Positions 33,998 through 42,621 are shown, numbered from the stretch's first letter. The stretch is DNA of 64,000 nucleotides from Halorarum salinum (GCF_013402875.1 NZ_CP058579.1:2294001-2358000), one strand, 5' to 3'. Numbers and translations are program-made. Notes: generated by a model from the letters alone, not told the origin.

Positions 33998-34468
33998 CTA
34001 GAGCCCCGGGTCGTCGTCGCCAAACTCCTCAGGGCCGTTCATCTCCACCGACTCGGGCGACTGGCCGGCGGCGTCGATCACCTCGTCGCTCACGAGGATG
34101 GGGCACTCGAACCGCGTCGCCAGCGCGATGGCGTCGCTGGGGCGCGCGTCGAAGACGAACTTCTCCGGTTCGCCGTCCTCGTACCGTTCGGCGTCGATCT
34201 TGCCGTAGAAGGTCCCGTCGGTGATGTCGTCGATCCGAACCGCGTCCACGGCGCCGCCGAACTCGGTGAGCATCTCCACGAACAGGTCGTGGGTGAGGGG
34301 GCGCTCGAACACGCTCCCGTCCATCGCGAGCCGGATCGACTGCGCCTGGTCGCGCGTCACGAAGATGGGCAGCAGCTCCTCGCGCACGCGGAGCACGACC
34401 GCGGGGACCTCCTCGCCGTCGGGGCCGACACCCACGCCGATGCCGGCGACCTCCGCCTCGTGATCCAT
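33998..34468 (-). CDS. Bifunctional nuclease domain protein (DUF151)
   Basis: A 156-residue DUF151 (bifunctional nuclease, BFN) protein: 'PAVVLRVREELLPIFVTRDQAQSIRLAMDG', 'RPLTHDLFVEMLTEFGGAVDAVRIDDITDGTFYGKI' and the signature 'FDARPSDAIALATRFECPILVSDEVID'. Plant BFN has DNase and RNase activity; archaeal members are uncharacterised. Acidic C-terminal tail. It lies between the transducer and glycerate kinase genes on the same strand but with a gap that suggests its own promoter. Confidence 0.9.
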   Translation of the reverse strand: MDHEAEVAGIGVGVGPDGEEVPAVVLRVREELLPIFVTRDQAQSIRLAMDGSVFERPLTHDLFVEMLTEFGGAVDAVRIDDITDGTFYGKIDAERYEDGEPEKFVFDARPSDAIALATRFECPILVSDEVIDAAGQSPESVEMNGPEEFGDDDPGL

Positions 34469-34555
34469 ACGTACACGTTCGTGAGGCGGGTAGGAATACC
34501 TACCGCGTGTTCGGTCGGCGAACGGCGACTCCGCTTCGCGTTCCCCGACCCCGCG

Positions 34556-35956
34556 TCAGCGCCCCCGTCCCCCCTCGACGACCCACGCCCGGAGATCGTT
34601 CACGTTCGTCCCGGTCGGCCCGGTCCGCAGGGCACCCCGCCCCTCGAGAAAGCCCAGCGCGTCGTTGCGCGCGAGCGCCTCCCGGGCCTCGTCCGGGTCC
34701 TCGACGGTCGTCCCGTCGACGACCGCGCCGGCCGCGTCCGTCGAGCCGTCGAGGCCGTCCGTGTCGACCGCCGCGAGCGCGGCCCCCTCGCCGACTGCCT
34801 CCCCGTCGCCGTGAGCGCCGTCTCCGGGGTCCTCCCCGCTACCATCGTCGCCGTCGTCGCCGTCGCCGAGGTCGCCCCCGGCGAGGGCGATTCCGGCGGC
34901 GAGCGCGTACTCGCAGTTGGGGCCGCCCCGGCCGTCGCCGCGGACCGTCACGGTCGTCTCGCCGCCCGAGAGGAGGACGGTCGGCGCGTCCCCGCAGTCG
35001 CGAGCGGTCCGGGCCAGCGCCGCGGCGGACCTCCCCCGGTCGCGCGCCTCGCCGGTCACGCCGGTGGAGACCACCCGGGCGTCGTAGCCCCGGTCGGCCG
35101 CGGCCTCCCGCGCTGCGTCGAGGGCGGTCGACGCGTCCGCGAGCACGACCGTCCGGACGCGGTCGAACGTCGGGTCGTCCGACGTGGGTCCGGGGTCGGC
35201 GTCCGCCAGGAACGCCCGGATCTCGTCGGCCGTGACGTCGTACTCGTCCAGCACGGCCAGGGCCGCCCCAGGCGTCGACCCCGCGGGCACGGTCGGGCCG
35301 CTGGCGACGACGGCGGGGTCGTCCCCGACCACGTCGCTCAGGAGGAGGCCGACCACGGTCGCGGGGGTGGCCGCGGCGGCGAGCCGTCCCCCCTTCACCG
35401 CGGAGACGGCGGTCCGCACCGCGTTGATCTCGTCGATGGCGGCGCCGGCGTCGAGCAGGTCGCGGGTGACCGCCGTGACCGCCGACAGCGACACGCCGTC
35501 GGCGGGGGCCGCGAACAGCGCGCTCCCGCCGCCGGTCACGGCCGCGAGCACGAGCGTCCGCTCGTCGGACCCGCGCGCGAGTTCCAGCGCGCGCCGGGTC
35601 GCCTCGACCCCCTCGTCGGTCGGCGTGGGGTGGCCGCCGGGGGCGAGCGTCACCGGTCCTGCCTCGCCCGCGTCGGACTCGGGGACGAGCACGACCCCGT
35701 CGTCGACGCGGTCGCCGAGCAGGCCGACGAGCGCCCGGGCGAGTCGCGCCGACGCCTTCCCGCCGCCCACGACGAGGACGCGGTCGTAGGCGTCGAGGTC
35801 GTACGTCTCCCCCCGGACGGCGAGCGTCCCGCCCGAGAGCGAGAGGGCGCGCTCGACGGCCCGGTCGGGCATCGCGGCCTCGATTCCGGCCTCGACGCAG
35901 GCGAGTGCCGTCTCGCGCGCCGGGGTGGTCGCCAGCGCCTCGCGGTTTCGGATCAT
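34556..35956 (-). CDS. Glycerate 2-kinase (GckA/MOFRL type)
   Basis: A 466-residue glycerate 2-kinase: N-terminal 'VLVVGGGKASARLARAL', 'LAPGGHPTPTDEGVEATRRALELA' and 'AAVTGGGSALFAAP', and a C-terminal MOFRL part with 'LLSGGETTVTVRGDGRGGPNCEYAL' and 'DTDGLDGSTDAAGAVVDG'. It phosphorylates glycerate to 2-phosphoglycerate, linking the semi-phosphorylative Entner-Doudoroff pathway and serine or glycerol breakdown to glycolysis. A low-complexity acidic insert (GDLGDGDDGDDGSGEDPGD) interrupts the MOFRL domain, between a helix and the DTDG motif, as a surface loop. ATG at 35956 preferred; the 120 upstream residues run through a repeat element. Confidence 0.9.
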   Translation of the reverse strand: MIRNREALATTPARETALACVEAGIEAAMPDRAVERALSLSGGTLAVRGETYDLDAYDRVLVVGGGKASARLARALVGLLGDRVDDGVVLVPESDAGEAGPVTLAPGGHPTPTDEGVEATRRALELARGSDERTLVLAAVTGGGSALFAAPADGVSLSAVTAVTRDLLDAGAAIDEINAVRTAVSAVKGGRLAAAATPATVVGLLLSDVVGDDPAVVASGPTVPAGSTPGAALAVLDEYDVTADEIRAFLADADPGPTSDDPTFDRVRTVVLADASTALDAAREAAADRGYDARVVSTGVTGEARDRGRSAAALARTARDCGDAPTVLLSGGETTVTVRGDGRGGPNCEYALAAGIALAGGDLGDGDDGDDGSGEDPGDGAHGDGEAVGEGAALAAVDTDGLDGSTDAAGAVVDGTTVEDPDEAREALARNDALGFLEGRGALRTGPTGTNVNDLRAWVVEGGRGR

Positions 35957-36070
35957 CGAGTTGGCCGAGGTGTGGAGCGCTTCCCCATAAGCGAATCGCC
36001 GATTCGTCGTGGGTGGCCGTCGATCGTCCTCCGCATCCGAACGTCCCAGGACGGCGACTGCCGAGGTGGC

Positions 36071-36205
36071 GACGACCGCGAAAGCCCCCGCGGGTCTCGG
36101 GTCGCGTGGCACACGCTGTGCTCCTCGGGCGCTCGCTTCGCTCGCGCCCCGTGGTGCTTGCGGTACCAGGCTTCCCCGAGACCCGCGGCCCCTTTCAGTC
36201 CCACC
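36071..36205 (-). repeat. Intergenic hairpin element, copy A
   Basis: Reading on the minus strand: GGGACTGAAAGGGG, a 14-bp stem arm, a loop of about 73 bases rich in GAGCGAAGCGAG-type sequence, the complementary arm, then GGGCTTTCGCGGTCGTC. The plus-strand arms are CCGCGGGTCTCGGG (36088-36101) and CCCGAGACCCGCGG (36175-36188), perfectly complementary. The flanks match copies B and C, while the stem sequence differs. Confidence 0.75.
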
Positions 36206-36397
36206 CGGGCCAGGTCGGGCAAGCGTCGTGGTCGGACTGCCGACCGGTGGCTCGTCGGGCAGTCGGTCGTGCGTCGCTGAGCCATTGCTCCGGCGGACGC
36301 GCGGCGGTCGACCCACTGCCGACGCCGACTGGCGGACTACCGATCACGGCCGTGAAGGGGTAGTCGGGCCAGCGTCGTCCGGCCGAACGTCCGGCGG

Positions 36398-36524
36398 GTG
36401 GGACTGAAAGGGGCCGGGCGCTGGGCTCGGTGCGGCCGCCGCGCTCCTCGCACTCGCTCCCTTCGGTCGCTCGCGCTGCGGTGCTCGTCGGTCCGCGCCT
36501 TCGCCCAGCGCCCGGGGGCTTTCG
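36398..36524 (+). repeat. Intergenic hairpin element, copy B
   Basis: GTGGGACTGAAAGGGG, then arm CCGGGCGCTGGGC (36414-36426), a loop of 76 bases, arm GCCCAGCGCCCGG (36503-36515), then GGGCTTTCG. The 13-bp arms pair perfectly. The orientation is opposite to copy A, 190 bases away. Confidence 0.75.
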
Positions 36525-36648
36525 AGGTGTTCCGCTCGCTTACCATGTCGTCCTTCCAAACGCCCAACTGCGTCGAATCACACCCACACCAGCACCACGA
36601 CGAACGACTCCGACACACGTAAACGGGGTCGGGAGATACTGACCGCCA

Positions 36649-38364
36649 ATGAACGACGACCCCGCAGACGCCGCTCCGACCCCTCCGCGGCCCTCCAGGG
36701 CGGCGGGCGAGGGGAGCGTCCGCATCGTCGGCACCGCCCACGTCTCCGCCGAGTCCGTCGAGGAGGTCGAGGCGGTCGTCGACGAGGAGCGGCCCGACGT
36801 CGTCGCGGTCGAACTCGACGAGGGGCGCTACCGGCAGATGAAGGGGGAGACGCCCGACGACCTCGACCCGGGCGACCTCCTGCAGGGGAACACCGTCTTC
36901 CAGTTTCTCGCCTACTGGATGCTCTCGTACGTCCAGAACCGGCTGGGCGACCGCTTCGACGTCGAACCCGGCGCGGACATGCTCGCGGCCGTCGAGACGG
37001 CAGAGCGGCTGGGGCTCGACGTGGCGCTCGTCGACCGGGACATCCAGACCACCATCCAGCGGTTCTGGGCCCGGATGTCGCTCGTGGAGAAGGCCCGGAT
37101 GGTCGGCGCGCTCGCGTTCGGGGTCACCGACCCCCGCATCGCCGGGGTCGCCTTCGGCCTGCTCGTCGGCGTCCTGCTCGGCCCCGTCTTCGGGCTGTTC
37201 GGCGGCGCGCTCGGCCTGACCGACGCGCTGCTGGCCCGGGTCACGACCGGCGCGTGGGCCGGCGTCGTCGCGGCGATGCTGGCGAACTTCCTCGCGGCGG
37301 AGTTCGAGTTGCGCTCGGTCCCCGGGGTGTTCGCCTCCCTCGCGGTCGGCGCGCTCGTCGGCGTCGCGGCGTTCCTCACCGGCGCGGGCGTCGACGCCGT
37401 CACCGGCCTGCTCTCGCCGTTCGTCGTCGGCGCGATGGGGAGCATCGTGCTGGGGCTGCTCGTCGGCTTCGGCGTCGGGCTCCTCGCCGCGGTCGTCATG
37501 AGCGTCACCGGCGTCGGACTCGCCGCCGAGGAGGACCTGGACGACTTCGAGGGGTTCGACCCCGCGGAGTTGACCGACGCCGACGTGGTGACCGCGATGA
37601 TGGAGGAGTTCCGCCAGTTCTCCCCCGGCGGCGCGGCGGCGCTCATCGACGAGCGGGACGCCTACATCGCCCACCGGCTCGTGAGGCTCCGGGAGTCGGG
37701 GTTCTCGGTCGTCGCCATCGTCGGCGCCGGCCACCGCGAGGGGATCGAACGGTACCTCGAGTCCCCGGGGACGCTTCCGCCGATGGAGTCGCTCACGGGC
37801 ACCGCCGAACCCGGGGGCGTTCCGTGGGGCAAGGTCGTCGGCTACGGCGTCTCGGTCGCGTTCCTGGCCTTCTTCCTCCTGCTCGCCATGGCCGGCGTTC
37901 GAAACGAGCGGCTCCTCACCCTGTTCGGCGCCTGGTTCCTCATCAACGGGGCGTTCGCGGCGGGGCTGGCCAAGGCCGCGGGCGCCCGCTGGTCCTCCGC
38001 GAGCGTCGGCGGGCTGGTCGCGTGGATGACCTCCATCAACCCGCTGCTCGCGCCGGGCTGGTTCACCGGCTACATGGAACTGCGCCACCTCACCGTCAAC
38101 GTCGCCGACATCGGCCGGCTGAACGACCTCCTCTCGGACGAGACGCGCCCGCTCGGCGAGGTGATCGCGGACATGTTCGACGTGCCGCTGTTCCGGCTGA
38201 TCATGATCGTCGCGGCCACGAACGTCGGGAGTATCGTCGCGAGCGCGCTGTTCGCGCTCTACGTCGTCCCGCAGTTCTTCGGCGCCGCGGACGTGAACGT
38301 CACGCAACTGATGCTTGAGGGCGCCCGCGAGAGCGCCCGCGTCGTCTGGGGTGTGCTGGCGTGA
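36649..38364 (+). CDS. TraB-family membrane protein
   Basis: A 571-residue TraB/PrgY-family protein. The N-terminal half holds the TIKI/TraB fold: 'VRIVGTAHVSAESVEEVEAVV' with the conserved GTxH, 'PDVVAVELDEGRYRQM', 'DMLAAVETAERLGLDVALVDRDIQTTIQRFW' and later 'VVAIVGAGHREGIERYL'. Several transmembrane helices follow in the middle and C-terminal thirds. Relatives are metal-dependent proteases or pheromone shutdown proteins, but archaeal roles are unknown. The next gene (M50 protease) starts inside its stop (GTGA), so a joint membrane-proteolysis role is plausible. Confidence 0.88.
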   Translation: MNDDPADAAPTPPRPSRAAGEGSVRIVGTAHVSAESVEEVEAVVDEERPDVVAVELDEGRYRQMKGETPDDLDPGDLLQGNTVFQFLAYWMLSYVQNRLGDRFDVEPGADMLAAVETAERLGLDVALVDRDIQTTIQRFWARMSLVEKARMVGALAFGVTDPRIAGVAFGLLVGVLLGPVFGLFGGALGLTDALLARVTTGAWAGVVAAMLANFLAAEFELRSVPGVFASLAVGALVGVAAFLTGAGVDAVTGLLSPFVVGAMGSIVLGLLVGFGVGLLAAVVMSVTGVGLAAEEDLDDFEGFDPAELTDADVVTAMMEEFRQFSPGGAAALIDERDAYIAHRLVRLRESGFSVVAIVGAGHREGIERYLESPGTLPPMESLTGTAEPGGVPWGKVVGYGVSVAFLAFFLLLAMAGVRNERLLTLFGAWFLINGAFAAGLAKAAGARWSSASVGGLVAWMTSINPLLAPGWFTGYMELRHLTVNVADIGRLNDLLSDETRPLGEVIADMFDVPLFRLIMIVAATNVGSIVASALFALYVVPQFFGAADVNVTQLMLEGARESARVVWGVLA

Positions 38365-38993
38365 ACGGCCTCTCCTTCTCCGCGGCCGAGCGGCGCGACC
38401 TGCTCGTCGCGTGGCTGGCGCTCGGCGTCGCGTTCGCGCTGTTCTTCCTCGGCGGCGGCCCGGCGCTGACGAACGCGCTCTCGGCCGGCGAGGTCGGGGC
38501 GCTCACGTCCGCGTTCGTCGTGAGCCTGCTCACCGCCGGCGTCGCGTTCCTCCTGCACGAACTCGCCCACAAGGTCGTCGCGGTCAGGTTCGGCCAGCAG
38601 GCGGCGTTCCGCGCCGACTACGGAATGCTGTTCCTCGCGGTCGTCTCCGCGCTGGCCGGCTTCCTCTTCGCCGCGCCGGGTGCGGTCCACCATCGGGGGC
38701 ACATCACCCCGCGCCAGCACGGCCTCATCGCGCTCGCCGGCCCCGCGACGAACGTCGTGCTCGGCGCGCTGTTCCTCCCGCTGTGGGTGGTCGGAACCCG
38801 GATCGGCCTCGGGCCGCTCGGGCTCGTCGGCTCCTACGGCGTCGCCGTGAACTTCTTCCTCGCGGCGTTCAACCTGATCCCGTTCGGCCCGCTCGACGGC
38901 GCGACCGTCCGGAAGTGGAGCACGCCGATCTGGCTCGTCAGCTTCCTCGTCAGCGCCGTGCTGGCGGTGATCCTCGGGCTCAGCGTCCTGTGA
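38361..38993 (+). CDS. Site-2-protease-like M50 metalloprotease
   Basis: A 210-residue integral membrane protease. The zinc motif HELAHK gives His66, Glu67 and His70; the third ligand region is 'FNLIPFGPLDGATV' near the C-terminal helix. About five helices are visible, with the cytosolic loop carrying 'HHRGHITPRQHGLIALAGPATNV'. It should cleave substrates inside the membrane. Translation starts at a GTG overlapping the TraB stop. Confidence 0.9.
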   Translation: MNGLSFSAAERRDLLVAWLALGVAFALFFLGGGPALTNALSAGEVGALTSAFVVSLLTAGVAFLLHELAHKVVAVRFGQQAAFRADYGMLFLAVVSALAGFLFAAPGAVHHRGHITPRQHGLIALAGPATNVVLGALFLPLWVVGTRIGLGPLGLVGSYGVAVNFFLAAFNLIPFGPLDGATVRKWSTPIWLVSFLVSAVLAVILGLSVL

Positions 38994-39139
38994 CGGCTCC
39001 ACGTTTCCGATCCCGTCTTGACCGGTCGTGATTCGCAGTCGCGCCGTCGTTGTCCGGTTCCCCACCAGGTGGTCGACACCCGAACACGACCGCGTTACCA
39101 CGGGCCACACCTTTGCCGCTGGTCGACGTACACCGTTCC

Positions 39140-40540
39140 ATGGAGAGCGTGAACCCGGCGACCGGCGAGACGCTGGAGACGTACGAGGAACACACCGATG
39201 CCGAGGTGGACGAGGCGCTCGACGCGGCGACGGCGGCGTTCGAGGAGTGGAGCGACGAGTCGTTCGCGCACCGCCGGACGCTGCTGACCGAGGTCGCCGA
39301 CCTGCTCCGCGACCGGGTCGACGAGTACGCCGAACTGATGGTCGCCGAGATGGGGAAACCGATCTCGCAGGCCCGGGCGGAGGTGGAAAAGTGCGCGACC
39401 GGCTGTGACTACTACGCCGAACACGCGGAGGAGCACCTGGCCGACGAGGTGATCGGCACGGAGGCCGACGCGCACACGCTCGTCTCCTACGAACCGCTCG
39501 GGCCGGTGCTGTCGGTGATGCCGTGGAACTTCCCGTTCTGGCAGATGTTCCGCTTCGCCGCGCCGAACCTCGCCGCCGGCAACGTGAGCCTGCTGAAACA
39601 CGCCTCGAACGTCCCGGGCTGTGCGGTCGCCATCGAGGAACTGTTCCGGGACGCGGGCTTCCCGGAGGGGGCGTTGCAGTCGCTGCTCGTCGGGTCGGAC
39701 GAGGTCGACGATGTCATCGAGGACGAGCGGATCCGCGCGGTCACGCTCACCGGCAGCGTGGGGGCGGGCCGCTCGGTCGGCGAGACCGCCGGGGCCGAAC
39801 TGAAGCCCTCCGTGCTCGAACTGGGCGGGAGCGACCCGTTCGTGGTGCTCGAGGACGCCCCGATCGACCGGACCGTCCGGAGCGCGGTGTACGGCCGCTG
39901 TCAGAACAACGGCGAGTCCTGCATCGCGGCCAAGCGGTTCGTCGTCGTCGACGACGTGTACGAGGAGTTCCTCGACCGGCTCGTCGAGGGGATGGAGGGG
40001 TTGACGATCGGCGACCCGACGGACGAGGGGACGGAGCTCGGACCGATGGCACAGGAGGGGCTCATGGATGGACTCCACGAGCAGGTGGAGGCGACCGCCG
40101 ACGCGGGCGCGACGGTCCACGTCGGCGGCGAGCCGATGGACCGCGAGGGGAACTACTACCCGCCGACGGTGCTCTCGGAGATCCCGGACGGGTCGCCCGC
40201 GGACGACGAGGAGCTCTTCGGGCCGGTCGCGTCCGTCTGGCGGGTCGACGACGAGGCGGAGGCGATCGAGAGGGCGAACGACACGCAGTTCGGCCTCGGG
40301 GCGAGCGTGTGGACCGGCGACCCGGAGCGGGGCGAACGGGTCGCCCGCGAGTTCGAGGCGGGCTGCTGTTTCGTCAACGAGATCGTCAAGTCCGACCCGC
40401 GGCTCCCGTTCGGCGGCGTCAAACACTCGGGGTACGGCCGCGAACTCTCCCGACACGGCATCAGGGAGTTCGTGAACCGCAAGACTGTGTGGGTCCAGCA
40501 CGGCGACTCGCCCACGGGGCTGGACTCCCTGTCGGAATGA
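39140..40540 (+). CDS. NAD(P)-dependent aldehyde dehydrogenase, SSADH-like
   Basis: A 466-residue aldehyde dehydrogenase: Asn130 in 'VMPWNFPFWQ', 'TGSVGAGRSVGE', Glu227 in 'LELGGSDPFVVL' and the nucleophile Cys261 in 'NNGESCIAAKRF'. The N-terminus (ESVNPATGETLETY) and the length match bacterial and cyanobacterial succinate semialdehyde dehydrogenases. The ATG at 39140 gives this start; the frame from 39050 is upstream padding. Its stop overlaps the ATG of an IlvB-like enzyme (ATGA). Together they could turn 2-oxoglutarate into succinate through succinate semialdehyde. Confidence 0.87.
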   Translation: MESVNPATGETLETYEEHTDAEVDEALDAATAAFEEWSDESFAHRRTLLTEVADLLRDRVDEYAELMVAEMGKPISQARAEVEKCATGCDYYAEHAEEHLADEVIGTEADAHTLVSYEPLGPVLSVMPWNFPFWQMFRFAAPNLAAGNVSLLKHASNVPGCAVAIEELFRDAGFPEGALQSLLVGSDEVDDVIEDERIRAVTLTGSVGAGRSVGETAGAELKPSVLELGGSDPFVVLEDAPIDRTVRSAVYGRCQNNGESCIAAKRFVVVDDVYEEFLDRLVEGMEGLTIGDPTDEGTELGPMAQEGLMDGLHEQVEATADAGATVHVGGEPMDREGNYYPPTVLSEIPDGSPADDEELFGPVASVWRVDDEAEAIERANDTQFGLGASVWTGDPERGERVAREFEAGCCFVNEIVKSDPRLPFGGVKHSGYGRELSRHGIREFVNRKTVWVQHGDSPTGLDSLSE

Positions 40541-42129
40541 CCGTCTCCGATCTCGTCGTCCGCTGTCTGGAGGCCGAGGGCGTCGAGTACGTGTTCGGCC
40601 TCCCCGGGGAGGAACTGGAGGACCTCCTGTTCTCGCTGCGGGACTCCGAGGTGACGTTCGTCCCGACCCGCCACGAACAGGGCGCCGCGTTCATGGCGAA
40701 CGTCCACGGCCGGCTGACCGGCGAGGCGGGGGTGTGTCTCGCCACGCTCGGCCCCGGCGCGACGAACCTCATCACGGGCGTCGCGGACGCCCAGCTCGAC
40801 AAGGCGCCGCTGGTCGCCATCACGGGCCAGGGCGGGCGCGAGCGGCTCCACAAGGAGAGCCACCAGCGGCTCGACGTCGTCCACGCGTTCGAGCCGCTCG
40901 TGAAGTGGAACGCGCAGCTCTCGGACGCGGCGGCGACCGCCGAGACGGTCCGGAAGGCGTTCAAGGTCGCCGAGTACGAGAAGCCCGGCGCCACCCACGT
41001 CGAGGTCCCCGAGGACGTCGCGGCCGAGTCGACCGGCGCCGAGCCGCTGCCGACGCGGGACGCGGTGACCAGACCCGCCCCCGCGGAGGGGGCGATCTCG
41101 GCGGCGGTCGAGACGCTGGAGGCCGCCGAACGCCCCCTCGTGCTCGCCGGCAACGGCGCGGTCCGAACGGACGCGGCGGACGCGCTCCGCTCGTTCGTGG
41201 ACTCGACGGGGATCCCCGTCGTCGCGACCTACATGGGGAAGGGGGCGCTGTCGGACCGGGACGAGCGCTCGCTGATGACGATCGACTCGGGGCCCGACGG
41301 GGAGGCGGCCGGCGCGGTCGAGCGCGCCGACTGCGTGCTCGCGGTCGGCTACGACATCGCGGAGCACGACCCGGCCGGCTGGAACCCCGACCGCGACAAG
41401 CGGGTGGTCCACCTCGACTCCGAGCCGGCGGAGGTGTACGCCCACTACGTCCCCGACGTCGAGATCGTGGCGGACCCCTCGACGGGCCTCTCGCGGCTCG
41501 CCGAGTCGATGGGGAGCCGGTGGGACGCGTGGTGCGTCGACGCCCACGAACGGGTGTACGAGCACGCGACCGAGCGCCCGCAGGCGGCCGACCCGGTGAC
41601 GGTGACCAACACGCTCCCGTTCCTCCGCGAGGCGATGGCCGACGGGGACGTGCTGATCTCGGACGTCGGGAGCCACAAGCTGGCCATCGCCCGCGACTTC
41701 CCGACGTACGAGCCGGGCCGCTGCGTCATCTCGAACGGGCTGGCGAGCATGGGCATCGCGGTCCCGGGCGGTCTCGCGGCGGACCTCGCGCTGGAGGACG
41801 ACGTGGTCGTGGCGACCGGCGACGGCGGCTTCCTGATGAACGCCGCGGAACTGGAGACGGCGACGCGGCTCGGCTGCTCGTTCACGGTCGTCGTCTACCG
41901 CGACGGCGAGTACGGGGTCGTCGCGGAACACCAGCAACAGCACCGCGGCGAGTCGGTCGGGACCCGGTTCGGGAACCCGGACCTCGTCGCGTTCGCCGAG
42001 AGCTTCGGCGTCTCGGCCACGCGAGCGGAGACGCTCGGGGGGTTCGCGGACGCGCTCGACGCGGTCGAGGCGGACGAACTGTCCCTGGTCGAGGTCGTCC
42101 TCTCGGAACCGCCGGACCGGCGCGCGTGA
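40537..42129 (+). CDS. IlvB-like ThDP enzyme, candidate 2-oxoglutarate decarboxylase
   Basis: A 530-residue thiamin-diphosphate enzyme of the acetolactate synthase large-subunit family. N-terminal PYR domain: 'EGVEYVFGLPGEELEDLLF', with cofactor-activating Glu47 in 'RHEQGAAFMA'; then 'TLGPGATNLITGVADAQLDKAPLVAITGQ', 'KESHQRLDVVHAFEPLVKWN'. The PP domain has 'SNGLASMGIAVPGGLAADL' and GDGGFLMNAAE (about 428-438). No regulatory small subunit is encoded nearby, unlike biosynthetic IlvBN. It overlaps the aldehyde dehydrogenase gene by four bases. The same gene pair in Synechococcus was shown to be 2-oxoglutarate decarboxylase plus SSADH, so that role, or another 2-oxoacid decarboxylation, is proposed. 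Confidence 0.8.
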   Translation: MTVSDLVVRCLEAEGVEYVFGLPGEELEDLLFSLRDSEVTFVPTRHEQGAAFMANVHGRLTGEAGVCLATLGPGATNLITGVADAQLDKAPLVAITGQGGRERLHKESHQRLDVVHAFEPLVKWNAQLSDAAATAETVRKAFKVAEYEKPGATHVEVPEDVAAESTGAEPLPTRDAVTRPAPAEGAISAAVETLEAAERPLVLAGNGAVRTDAADALRSFVDSTGIPVVATYMGKGALSDRDERSLMTIDSGPDGEAAGAVERADCVLAVGYDIAEHDPAGWNPDRDKRVVHLDSEPAEVYAHYVPDVEIVADPSTGLSRLAESMGSRWDAWCVDAHERVYEHATERPQAADPVTVTNTLPFLREAMADGDVLISDVGSHKLAIARDFPTYEPGRCVISNGLASMGIAVPGGLAADLALEDDVVVATGDGGFLMNAAELETATRLGCSFTVVVYRDGEYGVVAEHQQQHRGESVGTRFGNPDLVAFAESFGVSATRAETLGGFADALDAVEADELSLVEVVLSEPPDRRA

Positions 42130-42131
42130 CG

Positions 42132-42323
42132 GCGAGCCCCTCGTGGGGGTCTCGTGAGTGAAGCGAACGAGAGCACGCGGGTCGAGCGCAGCGAGTCCCG
42201 CGAAGCGAGCACGCGCGCGGGACGAGCACCGCAGGCGAGCGACCGCAGGGAGCGAGCCGAGGAGCGCAGGAGGCTGGTCACGCGAGCGAGCCCGTGAGCG
42301 AGGGTGAGTTCCGAGGGGCTCGC
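42132..42323. repeat. GAGCGA-rich element between 12-bp inverted repeats
   Basis: GCGAGCCCCTCG (42132-42143) and CGAGGGGCTCGC (42312-42323) are perfect inverted repeats. The interior is made of variations on GCGAGC, GAGCGA and CGCGGGxCGAGCGCAGCGAGTCCCGCG, giving nested small hairpins. The first inverted repeat begins two bases after the IlvB-like stop codon. Confidence 0.6.
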
Positions 42324-42360
42324 TCCGAGGTAAGGGGGGGTGAGGTGCGGTGCTGTCGGG

Positions 42361-42488
42361 CGGGACTGAAAGGGGACGCGGCTGTCGGCGAACGCGGACG
42401 AAGTAAGCACCGTAGGCGGGCGAACGAAATGAGCGAGCCGAGGAGCGCAGCGAGGCCCCGGAGCCGACAGCCGCGGGGGCTTTCGCGG
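42361..42488 (+). repeat. Intergenic hairpin element, copy C
   Basis: CGGGACTGAAAGGGGA, then arm CGCGGCTGTCGGC (42377-42389), a loop of 73 bases, arm GCCGACAGCCGCG (42463-42475), then GGGGCTTTCGCGGTCGTC. The arms pair over 13 bp. The last 18 bases match the corresponding flank of copy A (GACGACCGCGAAAGCCC on the other strand). Confidence 0.75.
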
Positions 42489-42621
42489 TCGTCACTGCGG
42501 TGGGGGCTGAGGGACTCAACGAGACGAGCCATCGGGCTGGGAGCCCTCGAACGAGTGCGGTTCTCTCTACTGTCGAACCCGGGTCGGAGGGCTTTTGCCC
42601 CGCCGCCCCGCCCCCGCGAGC

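Larger units (their letters stand above)
35957..36648. other. Repeat-bearing intergenic stretch
   Basis: No gene is supported in this 690-base gap between the divergent glycerate kinase and TraB genes. It holds two copies of the hairpin element, in opposite orientation (36071-36205 and 36398-36524), plus two copies of a GTCGGGC-x-AG-C-GTCGT motif (36213-36233 and 36362-36380). Confidence 0.7.
42130..42621. other. Repeat-bearing intergenic stretch
   Basis: About 490 bases without a supported gene between the IlvB-like gene and purM. It contains a 192-bp GAGCGA-rich element bounded by 12-bp inverted repeats (42132-42323) and hairpin element copy C (42361-42488). The long open frames crossing it are low-complexity shadows. 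Confidence 0.65.

Noticed and set aside
35957-36316. Extended N-terminus of glycerate kinase (start at 36316)
   Set aside because: The added 120 residues are encoded by the repeat element and have no family similarity; the ATG at 35956 gives the normal start.
36398-42500. Possible CRISPR array from GGGACTGAAAG repeats
   Set aside because: Copies are far apart, not regularly spaced, sit at the ends of individual hairpins and have no cas genes nearby.
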